Source of the DNA: Pseudomonadota bacterium | GTDB taxonomy: Bacteria; Desulfobacterota; SM23-61 | Direction: 5' to 3' | Assembly (NCBI GenBank): GCA_018819135.1 | Contig: JAHJQK010000022.1 | Location: 1 to 64,000 of the forward strand | DNA: 64,000 nt | The notes under the pieces: generated by a model | Told to the model about the DNA's origin: nothing | The model's input: the letters and a program-made list of their open reading frames with translations, nothing else | Databases searched by the model: none | Part shown: one piece after another, positions 29,754-36,824 of the stretch | Position numbering within the stretch: position 1 is the stretch's first letter | Layout of the letters: each line of letters opens with the position of its first letter | Made by a program: the position numbers and the translations under genes

Positions 29754-30583
29754 AATACCTGATTTATTGCATCCTTCAAACCCCGGCCGGGTTTACCGGC
29801 CGAGCAGCAGAGTTGCTTCCTTCAAAACCAGAGGCGCTTCTTGGCGTCGGCTGCCAGCCGGTTTATTGGGTTAGCCAAAATGGTCTTGGTGCGGCTGTTT
29901 CCAAAGTTTCCTCTTCTGACCACGAGGAAACTTTCTCCATAACCACACCGGACATCCCGGTCCTTCTCGCCTATGCCAAGGTCATTGAATCCCTCCATAA
30001 TGACCCGGTAATCGGGGGGGTCATTCCTTTGCGCTACGGCGCTTTCTTGGAAGAAGAATCCCAGATCTTGAGAATCCTCGAAAAACATTCCTCCCATTAT
30101 GAATCCCTTCTCCAGGAAATGAGGGGCTGTGTGGAAATGGGGATTCGCATTCTTATTTCAGATTGCGGGTTACGGATTGCGGGTTGCCCATCCGCTCACT
30201 CGGATTCTTCCATAAAAACCCCACCGTCATCCAATCCGGGATTGGCCTATCTGAATAGCCGAAGGGCACTTTTTGCCAAGGAGGAATGTTTTGCCGAAGA
30301 AAATAACTCGTTGATCGAACGATGTCGAGAAGCGTTTGCCGGGCTGTTTGTCAAGTGCCAGTCGGAATATCCCTCATTTCGCCTTTCGCAATTCTCATCG
30401 CGCAATCAACTTATCTCCCTGTATTTTCTTGTGCCGCGAAGATCCGTAGCTACCTTTGGCGAAGTTTTTCGCCAGATTTGCTCCCGGGAATCAGCAAGGC
30501 TTCTCCTGAGCGGACCCTGGCCCCCTTTCAATTTTGTTGGGCCCGCCCGGGACCCGATAATGGGCGGCCGGAACCGGGTATAG
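29750..30583 (+). CDS. Gas vesicle protein GvpL/GvpF family, with repeat-derived insertion
   Basis: MKYLIYCIL start, VIPLRYGAFLEEESQI, terminal LLSGPWPPFNF hallmark; overlaps the preceding stop (ATGA). Confidence 0.85.
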   Translation: MKYLIYCILQTPAGFTGRAAELLPSKPEALLGVGCQPVYWVSQNGLGAAVSKVSSSDHEETFSITTPDIPVLLAYAKVIESLHNDPVIGGVIPLRYGAFLEEESQILRILEKHSSHYESLLQEMRGCVEMGIRILISDCGLRIAGCPSAHSDSSIKTPPSSNPGLAYLNSRRALFAKEECFAEENNSLIERCREAFAGLFVKCQSEYPSFRLSQFSSRNQLISLYFLVPRRSVATFGEVFRQICSRESARLLLSGPWPPFNFVGPARDPIMGGRNRV

Positions 30584-30614
30584 AAAAAATTCATCAACCG
30601 CAACGAATTTATCA

Positions 30615-32111
30615 ATGGGAATGGAAGCGAATAGAGACGAGACTCTCTCCCAGAAATCATCTGAACGTTACGAGAGGCTTTACACCATGCTTCTCAACGC
30701 CATCCCCTCCTCCGTTCTCCTCATTGACAAGAATATGTGCATCCTTTCAGCCAACCGGAACTTTCTGGAAAAGAGCCGGCGTTCTCTGGCCAACACAGTC
30801 GGGCAACAGCTGGAGAAAGTTTTTCCTCCCATTATTTTTGATCATTTGGGTCTAACCAGCCGAATCCGCCAGGTATTCGAAAAAAATCGCCCTATCGTGG
30901 GAGAACGAATGAGTTACCGTGCGCCCGGCCTCCCGCTACGCATCTATTATTACAGCATCTTCCCTTTTAACTGGGAAGAGAAGGTCCAGAATGCCATCTT
31001 TCTGATGGAGGATATCACCGAACAGGTCCATTTAAGCAGTGAGCTCCAGCGAATCGAAAGCCATTTAGCCAGTATCGTCGAGAGCGCCAGTGACATTGTT
31101 CTCTCCACTGACCTGCAAGGGAGAATCTTGACCTGGAACACAGCGGCGGAGAAGCTTTCCCATTATTCCTTCTGTGCAGTAAAAGGACGAAAATTATTCG
31201 AGTTCTTTTCGGAAGAACACCAGCCAGATGCGAAAAATTATTTTTCCTTCTTAAAAGACATAAGAACTCCTCCAGATCGCGCGATGCCGGAGTGGGACCT
31301 TGTGATGCAGAATGGGGATCGGATCCTGGTTAGCTGGGTCTTTTCTCCGATGAAAGAAGAGAACGACCAAATCACGGGAATCGTTGGAGTGGGCCGCGAT
31401 CTGTCTGAGCGCCATAAAATGCAGATGAGTCTTCTCCAATCCCAAAAACTTGCCGCTCTGGGCGTGATGGCTGGAGGGATTGCGCATGAGATCCGCAATC
31501 CACTGGCGGTCTGTTCATCGGCGTCCCAGTTCCTCATGGAAGACAACATTACTCCGGAATTTCGCAAGGAATGTGCGGAGAAGATTCAAACCGGGATTCA
31601 GAAGGCTTCGGTGATCATCGAGAATATCCTGAGGTTCGCCCGCCCCTCGGTGGTCTCCACCATGGCCCATCTCAATATAATTTTGGTTCTGAATGAAGCA
31701 CTGAGTATGGTCCAAAACCAGGCCAAAATCCAAAAAATTGGGATCGTCAACCATTTTCCCCAGGAACCGGTCATGATTACCGGCAATGCCAGTCTTCTCC
31801 AACAGGTTTTTATGAATCTATTTCTGAACGCGATCCGCGCCATGCCCAACGGGGGATCCCTAACACTCTTCATAGAAAGAAACTTGAAGGAAGTGCTGAT
31901 TCAAATCGCCGATACGGGCGGGGGGATTTCTAAAATAAACTTGGAAAATATTTTTGATCCCTTCTATACCACCTCACCGGTGGGCCAAGGAACGGGTTTG
32001 GGACTTTCCATCTGTTACTCGATCGTAAAACAGCATTTCGGTTCCATAGAAGTGGAAAGCCTTGAGGGGAAAGGCAGTACCTTTACCGTGCGGTTCCCTG
32101 CTCTATTATGA
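30615..32111 (+). CDS. PAS-domain sensor histidine kinase
   Basis: Two PAS domains; GGIAHEIRNPLAVCSSASQFL H-box; HATPase GTGLGLSICYSIVKQHFG. Confidence 0.92.
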   Translation: MGMEANRDETLSQKSSERYERLYTMLLNAIPSSVLLIDKNMCILSANRNFLEKSRRSLANTVGQQLEKVFPPIIFDHLGLTSRIRQVFEKNRPIVGERMSYRAPGLPLRIYYYSIFPFNWEEKVQNAIFLMEDITEQVHLSSELQRIESHLASIVESASDIVLSTDLQGRILTWNTAAEKLSHYSFCAVKGRKLFEFFSEEHQPDAKNYFSFLKDIRTPPDRAMPEWDLVMQNGDRILVSWVFSPMKEENDQITGIVGVGRDLSERHKMQMSLLQSQKLAALGVMAGGIAHEIRNPLAVCSSASQFLMEDNITPEFRKECAEKIQTGIQKASVIIENILRFARPSVVSTMAHLNIILVLNEALSMVQNQAKIQKIGIVNHFPQEPVMITGNASLLQQVFMNLFLNAIRAMPNGGSLTLFIERNLKEVLIQIADTGGGISKINLENIFDPFYTTSPVGQGTGLGLSICYSIVKQHFGSIEVESLEGKGSTFTVRFPALL

Positions 32112-32506
32112 ATAAGGAAAAAGCAATGACCCTTCAGAATATAGAAATTCTCATCATAGATGACGAACCGGATATGTGCTGGGCCCTAAAGCATTTATTG
32201 GAGAAAAACGGGTTTCTTATAACAAAGGCCGCGGACGGTAGGGAAGCGCTTGACCTGCTTACCTCTGGATCCTTCCAGGGGGTCTTTCTGGATGCCAAAC
32301 TGCCGGATATTGAAGGCCTGGAGCTGGCCAGGCAGTTTCGCGAGAAAGCTCCCCAGATGCGCATTATTCTGATTTCAGGATACTTTTACAATGACGATGT
32401 GGCCGTTGAGAAAGCCTTGGGGGAAGGATTGATTTGTGGTTTTATCGGCAAGCCTTTCCTTCATGAGGATATTTTAAAGGCGGTTAAAATCTTGTCCCCT
32501 CTGTAA
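32108..32506 (+). CDS. Response regulator receiver protein
   Basis: IEILIIDDEPDMCWALK, GVFLDAKLPDIEGLEL, GKPF lysine motif; ATGA overlap with kinase. Confidence 0.88.
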   Translation: MNKEKAMTLQNIEILIIDDEPDMCWALKHLLEKNGFLITKAADGREALDLLTSGSFQGVFLDAKLPDIEGLELARQFREKAPQMRIILISGYFYNDDVAVEKALGEGLICGFIGKPFLHEDILKAVKILSPL

Positions 32507-32664
32507 ACTTCCCTTTTTTTCGGGGGCCATTTCCCTAAACCAGGGAATCCCCTCCATGGCTCCCACTCCCCATTTTCCCTCCCCACAAGCCATGGGGAAA
32601 AAAGAGTTCTTTAATTCTTATTTCAAATTCACTTGTTATAAAAAGTGAAAGATCTTTTTCAGCT

Positions 32665-32680
32665 TGGCATGAATCTGGCT
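32665..32680 (+). promoter_or_regulatory. Sigma54 (-24/-12) promoter of gvpA
   Basis: TGGCATGAATCTGGCT against consensus TGGCACGNNNNTTGCW, 14 of 16 positions including GG and GC; about 75 bp upstream of gvpA. Confidence 0.7.
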
Positions 32681-32755
32681 CTATACCGTGTAGGCATGCC
32701 TGAAGGAAAAATTGTCGTAGCGGCAAAAACAAAAATTTGAGAAAGGAGAAAAGGA

Positions 32756-32974
32756 ATGGCGAAAGTTCAGAAGTCAACGGATTCTTCGAGTCTGGCTGAA
32801 GTTGTTGACCGGATTCTGGATAAGGGTATCGTGATCGATGCCTGGGTGAAGGTCTCATTAGTGGGGATCGAGCTTCTGTCAATTGAGGCCCGTGTGGTGA
32901 TCGCTTCGGTTGAAACTTACTTGAAGTACGCCGAGGCCATCGGGCTCACGGCCAGTGCCGCCACCCCGGCGTAA
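32756..32974 (+). CDS. gvpA: Major gas vesicle structural protein GvpA
   Basis: [54 protein letters not shown], the GvpA core. Confidence 0.97.
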   Translation: MAKVQKSTDSSSLAEVVDRILDKGIVIDAWVKVSLVGIELLSIEARVVIASVETYLKYAEAIGLTASAATPA

Positions 32975-32996
32975 GGCTGGATTGGACAAAGGTTCT

Positions 32997-33038
32997 CCTG
33001 TTAAGCGGGCTCCAGGTGATCGTCTCCCGCTTAACAGG
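32997..33038 (+). terminator. Strong hairpin downstream of gvpA (attenuator/mRNA stabiliser; no U-run)
   Basis: CCTGTTAAGCGGG (32997-33009) pairs perfectly with CCCGCTTAACAGG (33026-33038). Confidence 0.6.
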
Positions 33039-33088
33039 GGTTCCGACTGGCTACAGTGATCATATTATTTGCTTTAAATTGAAAGGAG

Positions 33089-33439
33089 ATGATTATGGGT
33101 AACTTAACTACCGATATGACGCACTTGTACGATGAAATTAATGCTTTGAGAAATGGGCGTAAGGCACTCAGGAAAAATCTGGAGAATACGGTATTGCGTA
33201 TGAGAAAGGATTTCTCCGCCGACTTGGCCGGTGCCCATCAGGCCTGGTTCGGCCCAACCCTTGCCGGGAAAATGGACATAAAGCGCGAACAACAGAGGAA
33301 GGGAGAACCCGGGGCAAGTCAGGAAAAGGCCGAAGCCGGAGCCGGAAGAAAGGAAGAGATCCAACATGCCGCAGTTAGGGAGGAAAAAGGGTCTTTTCCC
33401 ACTCTGAAGGCTGGTAGCAAAGGCAAAAGGAAAAAGTAA
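33089..33439 (+). CDS. Gas-vesicle-cluster associated small charged protein (possible GvpC-like)
   Basis: Helical LRNGRKALRKNLENTVLRMRKDFSADLAGAHQAWFGP, Lys/Glu-rich tail; directly after gvpA. Confidence 0.5.
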   Translation: MIMGNLTTDMTHLYDEINALRNGRKALRKNLENTVLRMRKDFSADLAGAHQAWFGPTLAGKMDIKREQQRKGEPGASQEKAEAGAGRKEEIQHAAVREEKGSFPTLKAGSKGKRKK

Positions 33440-33524
33440 TCAATCATCTGGTGCCGGGGAATAGGTTCCGCAAAGTAAGTAACGAGACCACGGCAAAAAC
33501 CCAAGGAGTCATATCCCAATGAAT

Positions 33525-33652
33525 AATGCGGAGTTGAGCCGTGGCCCGCAGGGCCATCGGTCTCGAACTCCTGGTTCTCCCCGAGCGGAGCGAGGGGAAG
33601 GAGTTCGAGACCGGCTCAACTCCGCATTCCCCCCGAGCGGAGCGAGGGGGGA
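33525..33652. repeat. Large complex inverted repeat plus duplicated CCCCGAGCGGAGCGAGGGG hairpin
   Basis: AATGCGGAGTTGAGCC (33525-33540) with GGCTCAACTCCGCATT (33613-33628); GGTCTCGAACTCCT (33559-33572) with AGGAGTTCGAGACC (33599-33612). Confidence 0.9.
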
Positions 33653-33690
33653 ACAATGCATTGAACACCCTGAAAACCGCACCGGCAACC

Positions 33691-34668
33691 ATGTTAAGGA
33701 TTCAGACTAAAGGTGACAACATCCTGCCTGAACCCAGTGATGGCTTCATCTCTTCCCCTTATGTTGAAGATATGGCCAAACGCGCTCTGGCTTATTTAAA
33801 AATAGGATACCCGGTCCATTTCGCTGGCCCGGCCGGAACAGGAAAAACAACCTTGGCTTTTCATGTCGCCGCAAAACTCGGTCGTCCGGTTACCCTGATC
33901 CACGGGGATGATGAATTTGCCGGCTCCGATCTGGTGGGACGCGACGCCGGGTACCGCAAGTCCAAGCTCATCGACAACTTCATCCACTCCGTCCTGAAAA
34001 CGGAAGAGGAGATGAAAAGCTTCTGGGTGGACAACCGGCTCACGACCGCTTGCCAAAATGGCGACACCCTTATTTACGATGAGTTTAACCGTTCGCGACC
34101 CGAGGCGAATAATGCCCTTTTGTCCATTCTGGCGGAAAGGATCCTCAACCTTCCCAGACTCCGCAGGACGGGAGAAGGATATCTCGAGGTGCACCGGGAA
34201 TTTCATGCCATCTTCACCTCAAACCCGGAGGAATATGCCGGGGTTCACAAGGCCCAGGATGCCTTGATGGATCGTTTGATTACCATCCAACTCGCGCATT
34301 ACGATTGGGACACAGAGGTTCAGATTACGGAGGCCAAATCCGGCCTGGCCCGGGAGGATGCCGAGGTGATTGTCAACATCGCCCGCGAATTACGCAGCTT
34401 CGGGGTCAACAATCACCGGCCCACGATCCGGGCCTGTATCGCGATCGCCCGCATCCTTGCCATCCATGGAGCTCACGCCCGCGGAGACGACCCCGTCTTC
34501 CAGTGGGTCTGCCGCGATGTCCTCAATACAGATACGGCCAAAGTTACCCGGGGCGGGCAGTCGGTGATGAAGCAGAAGATTGATGAAATCATTCAAAAGG
34601 TATGCGAACCCCAGAAGAAACGTCCCCGTAATCCCGACCGTTCGGCCACCCCAAAAGAGGAGAACTAA
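33691..34668 (+). CDS. gvpN: Gas vesicle protein GvpN (AAA+ ATPase)
   Basis: YPVHFAGPAGTGKTTLAFHVAAKLGRPVTLIHGDDEFAGSDLVG; ATG at 33691 is the plausible start (ORF opens at 33541 through the repeat). Confidence 0.93.
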   Translation: MLRIQTKGDNILPEPSDGFISSPYVEDMAKRALAYLKIGYPVHFAGPAGTGKTTLAFHVAAKLGRPVTLIHGDDEFAGSDLVGRDAGYRKSKLIDNFIHSVLKTEEEMKSFWVDNRLTTACQNGDTLIYDEFNRSRPEANNALLSILAERILNLPRLRRTGEGYLEVHREFHAIFTSNPEEYAGVHKAQDALMDRLITIQLAHYDWDTEVQITEAKSGLAREDAEVIVNIARELRSFGVNNHRPTIRACIAIARILAIHGAHARGDDPVFQWVCRDVLNTDTAKVTRGGQSVMKQKIDEIIQKVCEPQKKRPRNPDRSATPKEEN

Positions 34669-34669
34669 A

Positions 34670-34993
34670 ATGCCCCCTCAAAAAAGAATTCTCCGCAGTT
34701 TGCAGGATATCCGGACCCTTTCCGGAAAGGTAGATCTCACCGCTTCCCCTTATATGGCCTACATGAAAGTAAGCTGTCTGGAGATGGAAAAGTTCCGCCG
34801 TGGGAAAGAAAAGACGAGTGCCCTTAGGCGGGTTGAAAATATCAATATCCGCTTCAAAGAAATCGAGGCGGAAAAAGCTGGGATCCTGAAGACTTTGGAT
34901 GAAAAGAAACACGTCCCTTCGGTCTCTTCTTCTTCATCCGAACCCTCGCCATCTTTTCCCCCGAGTGAGGGAGGTTTTAAGCTCCGGTATTAA
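34670..34993 (+). CDS. Small gas-vesicle-cluster protein of unknown function
   Basis: MPPQKRILRSLQDIRTLSGKVDLTASPYMAYMKVSCLEMEKFRRGKEKTSALRRVENINIRFKEIEAEK; co-directional; ATG at 34670. Confidence 0.6.
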   Translation: MPPQKRILRSLQDIRTLSGKVDLTASPYMAYMKVSCLEMEKFRRGKEKTSALRRVENINIRFKEIEAEKAGILKTLDEKKHVPSVSSSSSEPSPSFPPSEGGFKLRY

Positions 34994-35008
34994 CCGGGAG
35001 GAAACCTA

Positions 35009-35263
35009 ATGCTTACACTAAAAAGTTCCCCCCATATTCCCTCGAGCCGGAACATAAAGAGCTTCCATTGCGGCCGGACATCTACAGGCCTCCCTATGGG
35101 GCACGTGGATACCCAGAGGCTTTATCGAGAAAAAATTGTTTTCGCCGGCAGAATGATCCGCCTTTCCTGGCTTGCCAGGCAATGGCGGAAACACCTGCTC
35201 AAGGTGGAGACCCAGCGGTTTTTCCATGGTGAGGAATCACCGAAAAGGAGAATAACAAAATGA
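35009..35263 (+). CDS. Hypothetical small ORF (weak support)
   Basis: Overlaps next ORF by ATGA; no recognisable domain. Confidence 0.25.
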   Translation: MLTLKSSPHIPSSRNIKSFHCGRTSTGLPMGHVDTQRLYREKIVFAGRMIRLSWLARQWRKHLLKVETQRFFHGEESPKRRITK

Positions 35264-35466
35264 AAGTAAACTGCCTCTCCTGTGGCTTTAAAGAAGATTT
35301 GGGCGATGCCTATGACGATTATGAGGGACAGGTCAAATGCTTTACCTGCGGGTCCCTCCTGGAGATCAAAACCGACCAGGGCACAATTAAAGCGGTCCAA
35401 CTGGTAAAGTCCAAGCACCGCTCTTTGAAGCAGGAGACTGAGGAAAGCTTGGTTTCAGGAGGATGA
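35260..35466 (+). CDS. Small zinc-ribbon protein of the gvp cluster
   Basis: CxxC...CxxC: VNCLSCGFKEDLGDAYDDYEGQVKCFTCGSLLEIK. Confidence 0.65.
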   Translation: MKVNCLSCGFKEDLGDAYDDYEGQVKCFTCGSLLEIKTDQGTIKAVQLVKSKHRSLKQETEESLVSGG

Positions 35467-35507
35467 AAAGGAAATAACCCTCTTTCATAGAAAGGAACTC
35501 TCTTACC

Positions 35508-36266
35508 ATGTCAGGGAGAGCTGAAAACGGGAATGGAAAGTACCTGTACGCCATCATTGCGGATATAGAAGACCGCAGGTTTGGCGACTTCGGCATGGAG
35601 GGTGGCGTGGTTTATACCATCTCCAACGGGAGGGTGGCTGCGGTGGTCAGCGATATTCCCGACCGGAAGATCCGGCCAGAACGCCGCCACCTTGCTGTCC
35701 ATCAGAAAGTCCTCAAGGTCCTCATGGAAAGGAATACTCCTTTACCCATGACCTTCGGGATCATCGCCGACGGCCCCAAGGAAATTCGCAAAATTCTTCT
35801 TCTCAATCAGAAGGCCTTTTTAGAACAACTGGAACGGGTGGAGAATAAAGTGGAAATGGGGTTACGGGTCACCTGGGATGTGCCCAACATCTTCGAATTT
35901 TTTGTCCATACTCATCCCGAATTGCGGGCTGCGCGGGATCAATTGCTCGGATCCTACAGGGTGCCCACTCAGGAAGATAAGATTGAGGTGGGGCGGACGT
36001 TTGAACGCTTCCTCACGGAAGATCGGGAAACCTATATCGAAAAGGTAGAAGAAATTTTGGCGCCCCACTGCTTTGAAATCAAAAACACACGCCAAAAGAG
36101 CGAAAAGGAAGTGATGAACCTGGCTTGCCTGGTAGGGCGTAACGCCCAAGGAGAATTCGAGGCCGCCATCTTCGAAGCGGCGCGGTTGTTCGATAATAAC
36201 TTTTCCTTCGACTACAGCGGGCCCTGGGCCCCCCACAACTTCGCAGAGATTAAGCTGAAGTACTGA
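35508..36266 (+). CDS. Gas vesicle protein GvpF/GvpL family
   Basis: KYLYAIIADIEDR, TPLPMTFGIIADGPKEI, FSFDYSGPWAPHNF. Confidence 0.92.
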   Translation: MSGRAENGNGKYLYAIIADIEDRRFGDFGMEGGVVYTISNGRVAAVVSDIPDRKIRPERRHLAVHQKVLKVLMERNTPLPMTFGIIADGPKEIRKILLLNQKAFLEQLERVENKVEMGLRVTWDVPNIFEFFVHTHPELRAARDQLLGSYRVPTQEDKIEVGRTFERFLTEDRETYIEKVEEILAPHCFEIKNTRQKSEKEVMNLACLVGRNAQGEFEAAIFEAARLFDNNFSFDYSGPWAPHNFAEIKLKY

Positions 36267-36279
36267 GGTTTGAAATTGT

Positions 36280-36432
36280 TTAGCCACAGAGATCACAGAG
36301 ATATAAGAGCAGAAAATGGAAAAGAATTTAGCCCTACAACCTCAAAACAGATTCTTCAGACGTTGGCCTTTTCCTTTTGCTTTTTGAACTTAAATCCCTC
36401 TGTGGCCTCGGTGACCTCTGTGGCAAATAAGT
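36280..36432. repeat. Dispersed intergenic repeat, family R2 (GCCACAGAGrTCACAGAG inverted ends)
   Basis: TTAGCCACAGAGATCACAGAG ... CCTCGGTGACCTCTGTGGCAAA; related tracts at 9560-9777 and near 19230-19260. Confidence 0.6.
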
Positions 36433-36518
36433 TTCTAATATTTTTGTCTTTTATTCTATTTCCGTTTTTTGGATAAATTGTTCGCCGTAGCTTTTAAAGT
36501 GAAGCCGGTACAGAGAAG

Positions 36519-36779
36519 ATGCTGATCATTGACGATTTATTGTTTTTCCCGGTCCGGAGTATCCTCTGGACTTTCCGGGAAATTTACAACGCAGCCCAGG
36601 AGGATGTGGCCAATGAGGCCGAGGCGATTACGGCCGAATTGGGCGATCTCTATATGATGCTGGAGACGGGCAAGATCACCGAAGCGGAGTTCGATCAACG
36701 GGAAAAAGATCTCCTCGACCGGCTCGAAGAGATCCAAGCGCGCGGCTCCCTCAGCGAAGACGAAGAGGAGGAAGGTTAA
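36519..36779 (+). CDS. gvpG: Gas vesicle protein GvpG
   Basis: MLIIDDLLFFPVRSILWTFREIYNAAQEDVANEAEAITAELGDLYMMLETGKITEAEFDQREKDLLDRLEEI. Confidence 0.92.
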   Translation: MLIIDDLLFFPVRSILWTFREIYNAAQEDVANEAEAITAELGDLYMMLETGKITEAEFDQREKDLLDRLEEIQARGSLSEDEEEEG

Positions 36780-36824
36780 AATTAGGAGGAATCACCTTGC
36801 CCAGATACTCGGGGGAAAAAACCC

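Noticed and set aside
33555-33615. tRNA-like T-loop string (GGTCTCGAACTCC)
   Set aside because: Part of a long palindrome; no acceptor, D or anticodon arms or CCA-compatible cloverleaf.
33541-33690. N-terminal extension of the GvpN ORF (MARRAIGLELLVLPERSEGKEFETGS...)
   Set aside because: Encoded by the palindromic repeat; the natural GvpN start is more likely ATG 33691.
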